DNA of 25,562 nucleotides, from assembly GCA_024710445.1 (NCBI GenBank), contig JANJUT010000140.1, forward strand, positions 1 through 25,562, written 5' to 3'. The notes beneath the pieces were generated by a model. The model was not told where the DNA came from. It worked only from the letters and a program-made list of their open reading frames with translations, and made no database searches. Source of the DNA: Thiobacillus sp. (lineage in GTDB: Bacteria > Pseudomonadota > Gammaproteobacteria > Burkholderiales > Thiobacillaceae). Positions 15,673 to 23,238 of this stretch are shown piece by piece. Every line of letters begins with the position of its first letter. Position 1 is the stretch's first letter. The translations under genes and the position numbers were made by a program.

Positions 15673-17693
15673 CGTGTTGTAAAGACCAGAAGGAAGATCA
15701 GGGTGGCGAAGCTGTAGATCAGGTACCACTGGATGCGGCCGTGCTGCAGCCGCCCGGCCTGCTCGGACAGCCAGTTCGCCACGCGCGCGATGGGCGCGTA
15801 GAAAATGAACCAGGCCTTGTCCAGCGACGCGCCGTGGTAGTGCGGGGAACGCGAGAAGGGATCGGGGGTTTCCCGCTCTACTCGCATGAATACTTCGAAA
15901 ATCTGCCGGATCGGCTGGCCGAAGCCTTCGGCGCTGTCCTGCATGCGCGCGTCGTGTTCCGGGTAGCCGCAATCCCACGGGTCGCTGCGGCGCACCCGGC
16001 CGTGATAGACGCGGCGCACCCAGACGAAGGTGAGCAGCAGCACCGCCGCCACCACGGCGAAGAAGATCAGCGGCGCGTAGCTCGCCCGCTCCGCGGAAAC
16101 GGGCGCCAGCATCAGCCAGTTGCCGTCGTTCACCAGCGACTGCTCGGTCAGCAGGGACACCACCGGCGCCAGCCAGCTGATGACCTGGGCGGGAAACAGG
16201 CCCAGCAGCACGCAGCCCGCTGCCAGCCATAGCATCCCCAGGCGCTCCGGCCAGCCGGCCTCGTGCGCCTCGTGCAGCGCCGGGTCGCGCGGCTGGCCAA
16301 GGAAGATGACGCCAAAGAACTTCACCATCACATAGGCGGCCAGCGCCGCGGCCAGCGCCACGGTGGCTGCGGCCACCGGGATCACCATGTTGAGGTAGGG
16401 CTGGGTCAGGCCGGGTGTCTGCAGGAAGGCCTGCAGCAGCAGCCATTCCGAGACGAAACCGTTCAAGGGCGGCAGGCCGGCGATCGCCAGCGCGCCGATC
16501 AGGGTCAGCCAGGCGGTCCACGGCATGAAGCGCATCAGCCCGCCCATGTGGCCCATGTGGCGCACGCCGGTGGCATGCAGCACCGAGCCGGTGCCGACGA
16601 ACAGCAGGCCCTTGAAGAAGGCATGGTTGAGCGCATGGTAGAGCAGCGCGGTGAGCGTCAGCGCGGCCAGCGCGCCCTTGCCGTCGGTGGTGAAGATCAG
16701 CGTCAGGCCGAAGGCGGCGAGCAGGATGCCGATGTTCTCGATCGACGACCAGGCCAGCAGGCGCTTCATGTCCGACTGCACGGCGGCGAAGATCACGCCG
16801 TAGAGCGCAGTAACCAAACCGAGCGCCAGCGCCAGCGTGCCCCACCAGCCGATCTGGATGTTGAGCAGGTCGAAGGTCACCCGCAGCAGACCGTAGATGG
16901 CGGTCTTCAGCATCACCCCCGACATCAGCGCGGAAACCGGCGAGGGCGCGGCCGGGTGGGCTTCAGGCAGCCACACGTGCAGGGGCACCATGCCCGCCTT
17001 GGCGCCGAAACCGAACAGCGCCAGCAGGTAGGCGGCCGAGGCCCAGAACGGCGTCATCTCGGCCAGTCGCATGGTGTCGAAGGTGTAGTCGCCGTGGCCG
17101 CCCTGCAGCACGCCGAAGGTGAGCAGCAGCGAGATCGCGCCGACGTGCGCGATCAGCAGATAGAGAAAGCCGGCGCGGCGGATTTCGGGAACCTTGTGGT
17201 CGGTGGTGACGAGGAAGTAGGACGACAGCGCCATCACTTCCCACGCCACCATGAAGGCATAGGCGTCGTTGGCCAGCAGCACGGTGACCATGCCGCCCAG
17301 GAACAGGTGGTACCACAGGGCCAGCAGCGCCAGCGGGCCGGCGGCCATGCTCTTGAAATAGCCGGATGCATAGACCGTGATGCCGAACGCGGCGCCGCCC
17401 AGCAGCACCATGAAGAAGGCGGACAGGGCGTCCAGCCGCAGGTGGAAGGGCAGGTCGGGCAGGCCGATCGGCAACACCACCGCGGAGGCCGGCAGCAGCA
17501 GGCCGGCGACGCCGACGCCGGCGATGAAGAGCGCGCCCAGCGCGCCCAGCGGAAACACCAGCCGGCTCAGCAGCTGCGGCACTTGCTGCAGCAGCAGGGC
17601 CGCGAAGCCCAGTGTCAGCCAGAACAGCACCCCTGCCCAGGCCCATTGGACCGGATCGGTGAAGTAGGAAGAAAGCCCGTTTGTCATGTTCAA
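15669..17693 (-). CDS. hyfB: Hyf/Ehr complex antiporter-like membrane subunit (HyfB/NuoL-like, PF00361)
   Basis: This 674-residue protein, the same length as E. coli HyfB, has about 16 helices. Proton-path residues are Glu152 in AFMVAWEVMALSSYFLV, Lys232 in FGFGAKAGMVPLHVWLPEAHPAAPSPVSALMSGVMLK and Lys263. The AWEVMALSSYFLV and EAHPAAPSPVSALMSGV strings are characteristic of HyfB/HycC. The C-terminal 110 residues contain the short soluble loop DPWDCGYPEHDARMQ before a last helix, also a HyfB trait. It heads the hyf part of the operon, starting six bases after the sulP stop, so transporter and complex are made from one message. Confidence 0.93.
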   Translation of the reverse strand: MNMTNGLSSYFTDPVQWAWAGVLFWLTLGFAALLLQQVPQLLSRLVFPLGALGALFIAGVGVAGLLLPASAVVLPIGLPDLPFHLRLDALSAFFMVLLGGAAFGITVYASGYFKSMAAGPLALLALWYHLFLGGMVTVLLANDAYAFMVAWEVMALSSYFLVTTDHKVPEIRRAGFLYLLIAHVGAISLLLTFGVLQGGHGDYTFDTMRLAEMTPFWASAAYLLALFGFGAKAGMVPLHVWLPEAHPAAPSPVSALMSGVMLKTAIYGLLRVTFDLLNIQIGWWGTLALALGLVTALYGVIFAAVQSDMKRLLAWSSIENIGILLAAFGLTLIFTTDGKGALAALTLTALLYHALNHAFFKGLLFVGTGSVLHATGVRHMGHMGGLMRFMPWTAWLTLIGALAIAGLPPLNGFVSEWLLLQAFLQTPGLTQPYLNMVIPVAAATVALAAALAAYVMVKFFGVIFLGQPRDPALHEAHEAGWPERLGMLWLAAGCVLLGLFPAQVISWLAPVVSLLTEQSLVNDGNWLMLAPVSAERASYAPLIFFAVVAAVLLLTFVWVRRVYHGRVRRSDPWDCGYPEHDARMQDSAEGFGQPIRQIFEVFMRVERETPDPFSRSPHYHGASLDKAWFIFYAPIARVANWLSEQAGRLQHGRIQWYLIYSFATLIFLLVFTTR

Positions 17694-17699
17694 GAAAAC

Positions 17700-19823
17700 C
17701 TACCGTCCCGGTGACACCGCACAGAAAAGATCATCCGCCGCATTTTCACCCAGCTGCTCGTAAATCGAGGCAATCGCCTGGTCTTCCGTAGCAAACAGCT
17801 TGTCCTGACCGATGAGGTCGAACAGTCCGGTGGCGCGCATCACATCCAGCACCTGTTTTTTCAGGCCGCTGAACACCAGGGTGATCCCTGCGCTCTTCAG
17901 GCGCTCGACCAGGTGATGAATGACCTCTTCGCCGGACGCGTCCAGCTGATTGATCGCGTCGCCCACTACCAGCACATATTTGGCCTCAGGGCGATTGGAT
18001 ACGGCCTCCAGCACCGCGTCTTCAAAGTAGGAGACATTGGCGAAGTACAGCGAGCCGTCGAAGCGGATCGCCACCACGTGTTTGCTGGTGGGCAGGTCCG
18101 GATTCACCCTGAGGTCGCGCAGGGTGCCATCCTTGTAGCGGCCGAGTACGGCGACGCGCGGCGACATGGTGCGATACAGGTACAGACCCAGTGCCAGGCC
18201 CGCGCCCACCATGATGCCCTTGTCCAGATGCGGGGCGAAGGCCAGCGTGGCGATGAAGGTCACCCCGGCGGCGATGCCGTCATGGCGGCTGGCCTGCCAG
18301 GCATGCTTCACTGCCTTGAAGTTCACCAGACCGACCACCGCCATGATGATGATGGCGGCCAGCACGGCCTGCGGCAGGTGGTACAGCAGCGGCGTGAGGA
18401 ACAGCAGCGCAACCAGCACGATCAGCGCGGTGATCACCGAACTCATGCCGGTTTTGGCGCCCGCATTCATGTTGACGGCCGTGCGCGAGAACGAGCCCGA
18501 GACCGGGAAGGCCTGGGTAAAGCTGCCCACTATGTTGGCCAGACCCTGGCCGACCAGCTCCTGGTTGGGATCGATACGCTGCCGGGTTCTGGCCGCAACG
18601 GCCTTGGCGATCGAGATCGCCTCCATGAAGCCTACCAGCGAAATCACCAGCGCGGCCGACAGCAGCGAACCCAGCGCATCGAGGTTGAAGCTGGGCATCT
18701 TGACGCTGGGCAGCCCCTCGGGGATGGCGCCCACCACCTCGCCGCCGCCCACCAGCTGAAAGCCTTTGGCGCTGAGCTTGCGCAGGCGGTAGCGCGTTTC
18801 ATCCAGCGTCACGCCCTGCGGCGCCTTGTCCGCCCGGTAGATCGCCAGCGTCGCGCCGCTCGCGTCCGTGCTGCGCACCACCTGCAGGTGCCGCAGCGCG
18901 GCCTTTTCCTTGGCGAATGCAGCTTCCGCATCGCGCAGGTCGATCCGCAACAGCGACAGCTCAGCCTCCGTTTGCACGGTGCCGATGTTGTTCTCGCCCG
19001 CGGTTTTTTCGGCTGCTTTCAGCGCGGCCGATTTATCGGCAATCCGTGCATTCAGCGCGTCCACCCGCTGGGCGGCCCCCATGCTTTGCTGCACCACGGC
19101 CAGCAGTTCAGGATCGGCGATTTGTTCAGGCGCGCCGGGCGCGTTGCGCTCGAATCCGAGCGACCATGACAGCAGCGTCGTCACCACCACGGCAATCAGC
19201 ACGCCGGGCAGTTTGGGCGCATATTTCTTGATGCTCCACATGATGGCAATGGCCAGCGCGCCCATCGCCAGCGTCGGCAGATGGGTGTCGCCGATCAGTT
19301 TGAGCACGCCGACGATGTCGTTGATGAAGTGCTCGCTGCGGCCCATTGGCACGCCAAACAGCTTGGACACCTGCGACAGCGCAATGATGATGGCCGCCGC
19401 ATTGGTGAAGCCGACGATGACCGGATGCGACAGGAAGTTGACGATAACGCCCAGCTTGAACACGCCGAGCAGCAGCTGCATGATGCCCACCAGCAGCGCC
19501 AGCATGATGGCCAGCGCGATGAACTGGTCGGAGCCCGGTGCCGCCAGCACCGCCAGCGATGAAGCTGTCAGCAGCGACACTACCGCCACCGGCCCGGTAC
19601 CGAGCTGGCTCGAACTGCCCCACAGGGACGCTACCGCCACCGGCAGGAAAGCCGCGTACAGCCCATAGTACGCAGGCAGCCCGGCCAACTGCGCGTAGGC
19701 CATTGATTGCGGAATCAACACCAGGGCCACGGTCAGGCCCGCCATGAAGTCGGCCTTCAACATGTCCCCCTTGATGGGGAACCAGCGCAGGAAGGGCAGG
19801 AATTTGATCAGGAAGGCAGGCAT
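17700..19823 (-). CDS. SulP-family anion transporter with STAS domain and a long coiled-coil insertion
   Basis: This 707-residue SulP/SLC26-type transporter carries sulfate, bicarbonate or similar anions. The signature VALVLIPQSMAYAQLAGLPAYYGLYAAFLP (about 32-61) and GLANIVGSFTQAFPVSGSFSRTAVN place it firmly in SulP. A C-terminal STAS domain spans about 575-690 (FDGSLYFANVSYFEDAVLE; INQLDASGEEVI). Between SWSLGF (about 224) and VVGAIPEGLP (about 363) lies an insert of about 135 residues, largely helical with heptad-like Ala/Leu/Glu stretches (ALNARIADKSAALKAAEKTA; LLRIDLRDAEAAFAKEKAAL), absent from ordinary SulP proteins. Context (Calvin-cycle regulator, carbonic-anhydrase-like protein, cotranscribed hyf genes) favours bicarbonate, as in BicA, over sulfate, but the substrate is not shown. 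It lies between usp and hyfB in one operon. Confidence 0.88.
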   Translation of the reverse strand: MPAFLIKFLPFLRWFPIKGDMLKADFMAGLTVALVLIPQSMAYAQLAGLPAYYGLYAAFLPVAVASLWGSSSQLGTGPVAVVSLLTASSLAVLAAPGSDQFIALAIMLALLVGIMQLLLGVFKLGVIVNFLSHPVIVGFTNAAAIIIALSQVSKLFGVPMGRSEHFINDIVGVLKLIGDTHLPTLAMGALAIAIMWSIKKYAPKLPGVLIAVVVTTLLSWSLGFERNAPGAPEQIADPELLAVVQQSMGAAQRVDALNARIADKSAALKAAEKTAGENNIGTVQTEAELSLLRIDLRDAEAAFAKEKAALRHLQVVRSTDASGATLAIYRADKAPQGVTLDETRYRLRKLSAKGFQLVGGGEVVGAIPEGLPSVKMPSFNLDALGSLLSAALVISLVGFMEAISIAKAVAARTRQRIDPNQELVGQGLANIVGSFTQAFPVSGSFSRTAVNMNAGAKTGMSSVITALIVLVALLFLTPLLYHLPQAVLAAIIIMAVVGLVNFKAVKHAWQASRHDGIAAGVTFIATLAFAPHLDKGIMVGAGLALGLYLYRTMSPRVAVLGRYKDGTLRDLRVNPDLPTSKHVVAIRFDGSLYFANVSYFEDAVLEAVSNRPEAKYVLVVGDAINQLDASGEEVIHHLVERLKSAGITLVFSGLKKQVLDVMRATGLFDLIGQDKLFATEDQAIASIYEQLGENAADDLFCAVSPGR

Positions 19824-19857
19824 GGTTGGTTTTTCAGGTCAGTTGATTGCATACGGA

Positions 19858-20253
19858 TCAGGCTTGTTTCTTGTCGTGCGACGCGGCGGTCACCAGCGGG
19901 CATGCCAGATGTTTCCATGGGTCGCTGCTGCGGTCCTGGGCCAGCGCCTCCCAGCCCTCGCGCGAGTCGATCACCACCGCCGCAATATGTTCATGGGCGT
20001 TGGCATAGTCGACCAGATCGCGGCGGCGCAGGCTGGGCTTCACCTCCAGGCTGAAAGGCAGGCCCGCCTCGCGCAGCGAATGCAGGAAATCCTCCATTTC
20101 GGCGGGCGGCTTTTTGCTGCCGGAAATCACCTGAATTTCCAGGTCGGCTTCGAGACGACTGCACAGCGACAGCGCCGAGGTCAGCAGGCGCGGATCGACA
20201 TGTCCTTCGCGGACAGCGAGCAGTACGGTTCGTTGTTTGCCGGGGTGGGTCAT
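19858..20253 (-). CDS. Usp-like small protein
   Basis: This 131-residue soluble protein has an alternating alpha/beta pattern consistent with the universal stress protein fold: strand TVLLAVRE, helix DPRLLTSALSLCSRLEA, strand LEIQVIS, helix AEMEDFLHSLREAG, strand FSLEVKP, helix DLVDYANAHE and strand IAAVVIDS. The ATP-binding G-x2-G-x9-G-(S/T) signature is absent, so it is a non-nucleotide (UspA-type) or degenerate member. It is first in the sulP-hyf operon; the start lies about 33 bases downstream of the sigma-54 -12 element, and the sulP start follows by 34 bases. A second sulP-usp pair exists at 22774-25061, so a regulatory partnership between Usp-like proteins and SulP transporters is plausible. 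Family assignment is moderate. Confidence 0.6.
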   Translation of the reverse strand: MTHPGKQRTVLLAVREGHVDPRLLTSALSLCSRLEADLEIQVISGSKKPPAEMEDFLHSLREAGLPFSLEVKPSLRRRDLVDYANAHEHIAAVVIDSREGWEALAQDRSSDPWKHLACPLVTAASHDKKQA

Positions 20254-20285
20254 TCCAGGGGCTGGTTGTCGGGACGACCGCTATA

Positions 20286-20301
20286 TGCAGCAAGCGTGCC
20301 A
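20286..20301 (-). promoter_or_regulatory. Sigma-54 promoter of usp-sulP-hyf operon
   Basis: On the minus strand 20301-20286 reads TGGCACGCTTGCTGCA. This has GG at 20300-20299, exactly ten bases, then GC at 20288-20287. It matches the -24/-12 consensus TGGCACG-N4-TTGCA at all but one position. Transcription would start about 12 bases further on, near 20275, leaving a leader of roughly 20 bases before the usp-like ATG at 20253. The adjacent divergent gene is a sigma-54 activator. Confidence 0.75.
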
Positions 20302-20378
20302 GCTGTGATGAATCCGTTCAACCGATTGATTAATCATGAGAAAACGCCAGGGCGTGGCATGGAGTCACGCCCGAACTG

Positions 20379-20391
20379 TTGCAGGATGCAA
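20379..20391. promoter_or_regulatory. Candidate enhancer site 1 (TTGC-N5-GCAA inverted repeat)
   Basis: TTGCAGGATGCAA is a perfect inverted repeat (TTGCA-GGA-TGCAA). It is centred about 85 bases upstream of the -24 element of the minus-strand sigma-54 promoter, a usual distance for an enhancer-binding-protein site. A second copy of the TTGC-N5-GCAA pattern lies at 20501-20513. Confidence 0.5.
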
Positions 20392-20500
20392 TGACTTGGA
20401 GGCTTGCTGGAAGGGTGGCCGTCCCGAATGGGTATCAGGTCTTTGTTAAATCTAGGTTAAAAGGCGTCCGTTCCTGTGTGTTGCAATTGGAAAGCATGAG

Positions 20501-20513
20501 TTGCAAAACGCAA
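20501..20513. promoter_or_regulatory. Candidate enhancer site 2 (TTGC-N5-GCAA inverted repeat)
   Basis: TTGCAAAACGCAA (extended to GTTGC-N5-GCAAC at 20500-20514) shares the half-sites and spacing of the repeat at 20379-20391. It sits 48 bases before the start of the sigma-54 activator gene, so it could also serve autoregulation. The rest of the 307-base intergenic region shows no other clear gene or RNA. Confidence 0.5.
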
Positions 20514-20560
20514 CATTCGCGGGCATGCTGGTGCTGTGCGCACCAATGGCCGGAGAACGC

Positions 20561-21919
20561 ATGACAAATGGAAAGCTTCTAATCGTGGACGATGACAAGG
20601 TCGCCATGAAAAACCTGGAACAGGTGATGAAAAGGGCGGGCTACGCCGTCGTCGCCACCCAGAGCGGCGGCAATGCCCTGGCTCTGCTGGAAAAACAGCC
20701 CTTCGACGTGGTGCTCAGCGAACTGCGCATGGACAAGGTGGACGGCTTGCAATTACTCAGGCGCTGCCGCGACAACCATCCCGATACCGAAGTTGTCCTG
20801 ATCAGCGGCCACGCCACGCTGGCGTCCGCCGTCGAGGCGATGAGGCAGGGTGCCTTCCACTGCCTGGCCAAACCCTGCCAAATGGAGGAAGTGCGCCAGG
20901 TGGTGGCTGCGGCGCTGGAAAAAATCCGCCACAGGCAGGACAGCCACCGTCTCAAAAAGCAGGTGGAAGACTATCAGGACAAGGTGCGCATCCTCACCCA
21001 GGATTCCCGCATGCAGCACCTCCTCGACATGGCGCGGCAGGTCGCGCCCACCGACTGCAACATCCTGATCACCGGAGAATCCGGTACCGGCAAGGAACTC
21101 TTCGCGCGCTACCTGCACCACCAAAGCGGGCGCGAATCCGGCCCCTTCGTGGCGGTGAACTGCGGCGCCTTCAACGAGGATTTGCTGGCCAACGAACTGT
21201 TCGGCCATATCAAGGGCGCCTTCACCGGTGCCCACTCGGACAAGAAGGGCCTGCTGGAAGCCGCCAGCGGCGGCACCCTGTTTCTCGACGAGATCACCGA
21301 AATGTCGCCCGCCATGCAGGTCAAGCTGCTGCGCGTCATCCAGGAAAAGGAAGTGCTGCCGCTGGGCGCCACCACACCAGTGAAGGTCGACGTGCGCTTC
21401 ATCGCCGCCACCAACCGCGACGTGCAGGACATGGTGAAGCAGGGCGGCTTCCGCCAGGACCTCTATTTCCGCCTCAACGTCGTCAACCTGCACATCCCCG
21501 CACTCTCCGCGCGCCGTGAGGATGTGCCGCTGCTCGCCCACCATTTTCTGGTGAAGCACGCGGCGCTGATGGGCAAGGCGGTCGACGAACTGGCCCCCGA
21601 CGCGCTCGACCTGCTGCGCGCCTACGACTTTCCCGGCAACGTGCGCGAACTGGAAAACATCATCGAACGCGGCGTCGCGCTCACCGTCGGCCACAGCATC
21701 AGCCCCGCCCACCTGCCCGACGATCTGCGCGAACTGTCGATCCGCACCTTCCGCAAGAAGGCGGGACGCATTCCCACCCTGGAGCAGCAGGAGCAGGACT
21801 ACATCGCCTGGGTGCTGCAGGAAGCCGGCGGCAACCAGACCCACGCCGCGCAACTCCTCGGCATCGATCGCGTGTCGCTATGGCGCAAACTGAAGCGGTA
21901 CGAGGTGGAAAAGGGCTGA
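20561..21919 (+). CDS. NtrC-family sigma-54 activator with Glu at the phospho-acceptor site
   Basis: This is a 452-residue response regulator. The receiver domain (about 1-120) keeps the acidic pocket (VDDD, residues 9-12) and Lys104 (CLAKPC), but the phospho-acceptor is Glu54 (VLSELRM, codon GAA), not Asp. The central AAA+ domain (about 140-375) has Walker A GESGTGKE, the sigma-54 contact loop GAFTGA, Walker B GGTLFLDE and the arginine-finger region FRQDLYFRLNV. A Fis-type HTH (GGNQTHAAQLLGIDRVSLWRKLKR) ends the protein. The start ATG 20561 follows GGAG; the ATG at 20501 would place an unlikely 20-residue leader before the receiver. Asp54-to-Glu changes in enteric NtrC are known to give phosphorylation-independent activity, so this regulator may be constitutively active or controlled by binding and not by phosphate. 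No histidine kinase is adjacent. The divergent usp-sulP-hyf operon, with its sigma-54 promoter, is the likely target. Confidence 0.92.
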   Translation: MTNGKLLIVDDDKVAMKNLEQVMKRAGYAVVATQSGGNALALLEKQPFDVVLSELRMDKVDGLQLLRRCRDNHPDTEVVLISGHATLASAVEAMRQGAFHCLAKPCQMEEVRQVVAAALEKIRHRQDSHRLKKQVEDYQDKVRILTQDSRMQHLLDMARQVAPTDCNILITGESGTGKELFARYLHHQSGRESGPFVAVNCGAFNEDLLANELFGHIKGAFTGAHSDKKGLLEAASGGTLFLDEITEMSPAMQVKLLRVIQEKEVLPLGATTPVKVDVRFIAATNRDVQDMVKQGGFRQDLYFRLNVVNLHIPALSARREDVPLLAHHFLVKHAALMGKAVDELAPDALDLLRAYDFPGNVRELENIIERGVALTVGHSISPAHLPDDLRELSIRTFRKKAGRIPTLEQQEQDYIAWVLQEAGGNQTHAAQLLGIDRVSLWRKLKRYEVEKG

Positions 21920-22018
21920 ACGCCCTTCTGCAAGATCAGGGCGAATGGAGTTGACCGTTGCTTCGTTCGTGGTTAAGTCGTGACTTGGCACAGGGTCATC
22001 GTGCTTAGTCAATACTAG

Positions 22019-22045
22019 GTGGTTCTACAGAGCCTGTCGAACCAC
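22019..22045. repeat. Stem-loop, REP-like (GTGGTTC...GAACCAC)
   Basis: GTGGTTC (22019-22025) and GAACCAC (22039-22045) are perfect seven-base inverted repeats around a 13-base loop containing AGCCTGTC. The word AGCCTGTCGAACC resembles dispersed palindromic repeats common in high-GC proteobacteria. It lies between the convergent ends of the activator gene (stop 21919) and the gamma-carbonic-anhydrase gene (stop 22115), so it may also end transcription. The rest of the 195-base gap has only a weak CGCCCT/AGGGCG stem at 21921-21943. Confidence 0.45.
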
Positions 22046-22114
22046 ATTCAGTCAGGCGCGGTTCGATCGTGTCATGCGGAATGAACCTCCGCAATCGGCC
22101 CGGCATTCAAACCG

Positions 22115-22675
22115 TCAAAACTCGTTGCGGATGCGCTTGTAGCCCTTCACCAGTTCGTGGTTGGCCTGCGCCACGCTTTCGGAGAATCCGGTGACGTCGG
22201 GGGTGACGCGCTCGATGCGGGCCAGTTCCTCGTCCGAGTGGATGTTGCAGGTGGAGGGAATGTAGAAGCCGTCGGGAACGCTGCAACCCTCGACCACCGA
22301 GTTGTGGCGCACCACCGAGCCCTCGCCCACCACGCAGTTGAACAGCACCGAGTTGAAGCCGATGAACACGCGGTTTCCCACCTTGCAGGGGCCGTGCACG
22401 ATGGAGCGGTGGGCGATCGAGGTGTATTCGCCGATCTCGACCCGCCCGCCGGCCTTGGAGTGGATCACCACGCCGTCCTGGATGTTCGAGTGTGCGCCGA
22501 TGACGATCGGTTCCATGTTGCCGGCGTCGTCGACCTCGTCGGCGCGTATCACGGCGTAGGGGCCGATGAAGACATTCTCGCCGATGATGATGTGGCCACA
22601 GAGGATGGCGGTGGGATCGACAAACGCGGTTTCGTGCACGACTGGCAGGTCGCCTCGCGGGTTGCGGCGAATCAT
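22115..22675 (-). CDS. Gamma-class carbonic anhydrase-like protein (CcmM N-terminal type)
   Basis: This 186-residue protein forms a left-handed beta helix of hexapeptide repeats (residues about 15-135). The gamma-CA marks are Arg44 in VIRADE, Gln66-Asp67 in SNIQDGVVIHS, and three zinc ligands His72, His89 and His94 (IAHRSIVHGP). The string FIGFNSVLFNCVVGEG and the C-terminal helix HELVKGYKRIR recall the N-terminal domain of cyanobacterial CcmM and archaeal Cam-type proteins; no Rubisco-binding SSUL repeats follow. It would hydrate CO2 or dehydrate HCO3- in the cytoplasm. ATG 22675 is preceded by AGGAA. It follows usp and sulP on the same strand (98-base gap), giving a bicarbonate-transporter and carbonic-anhydrase pairing. 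Some gamma-CA homologues are inactive, but the ligands here are complete. Confidence 0.85.
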   Translation of the reverse strand: MIRRNPRGDLPVVHETAFVDPTAILCGHIIIGENVFIGPYAVIRADEVDDAGNMEPIVIGAHSNIQDGVVIHSKAGGRVEIGEYTSIAHRSIVHGPCKVGNRVFIGFNSVLFNCVVGEGSVVRHNSVVEGCSVPDGFYIPSTCNIHSDEELARIERVTPDVTGFSESVAQANHELVKGYKRIRNEF

Positions 22676-22773
22676 GGTGTTTCCTTTGTGGTTACGGGAT
22701 GGAAGCGCAGGCCGCTGCCGGCCTGGGGCGCGCCCCGGTCAGCGCGGCGCGCTGGAAGGGGTGCACACTCCGG

Positions 22774-23238
22774 TCAGGCGTGCTCCTGCGCGTGCGGAAA
22801 GAACAAGCCGGCCAGACGCGCGAAAGCGCCGTCGCGCCCGATCGTCATCAGCGCAGGGCCTTCGCGGTCGTAGCGCGCCGGCAGCAGGCGGCGCGTCCGT
22901 CCGTCGCACAAGACCAGGTCGGGGCACCAGCTGCGGATCAGGACCGCCAGGGCGCTACGCGGCTCGCCCCAGATCACTGTGGCATTCGCCTGGTTCAAGC
23001 CGTGCCGCTTCAGGTCGTGCTCGAGCCGCTTTTGCTCGGGCGGCGCGAGGCGGGCGGCACGCTCGCCGGGCAGCGAGCCGGCGGGGCCGTCCGAATCGAA
23101 ACTGGAGCGGGTGTCGAGCACGCTCACCACCAGAAGCTCGACCGCTTGCGAGGCGGTGATCTCGCCAGCGTGGCGAAGCAAGGCCGAACCATTGTGGCCG
23201 TGCGTAAAGGGGATGAGGACGCGTTGGCGGGCTTTCAT
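22774..23238 (-). CDS. Universal stress protein-like protein
   Basis: This is a 154-residue protein with a Usp-like start (QRVLIPFTHGHNGSALLRHAGEI) and the pattern strand-helix-strand (VELLVVSVLDTRSS), then a helix EQKRLEHDLKRHGL and strands ATVIWGEP and DLVLCDGR. The first strand VLIPFTHG-x-x-GSALLRHA matches the Usp N-terminus. The nucleotide signature G-x2-G-x9-GS is not evident. The ATG at 23238 overlaps the sulP stop (ATGA), so the pair is translationally coupled. It is only distantly similar to the Usp-like protein at 19858, sharing fold and position next to a SulP but little sequence. A role in modulating the transporter is a reasonable guess only. Confidence 0.65.
   Translation of the reverse strand: MKARQRVLIPFTHGHNGSALLRHAGEITASQAVELLVVSVLDTRSSFDSDGPAGSLPGERAARLAPPEQKRLEHDLKRHGLNQANATVIWGEPRSALAVLIRSWCPDLVLCDGRTRRLLPARYDREGPALMTIGRDGAFARLAGLFFPHAQEHA

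Noticed and set aside
21921..21943. CGCCCT...AGGGCG stem after the sigma-54 activator gene as a terminator
   Set aside because: The stem is only six pairs with an 11-base loop and no T-run, too weak to call.
21980..22010. A second sigma-54 promoter at TGGCACAGGGTCATCGTGC
   Set aside because: The GG-to-GC spacing is not ten bases and no gene follows in that direction.
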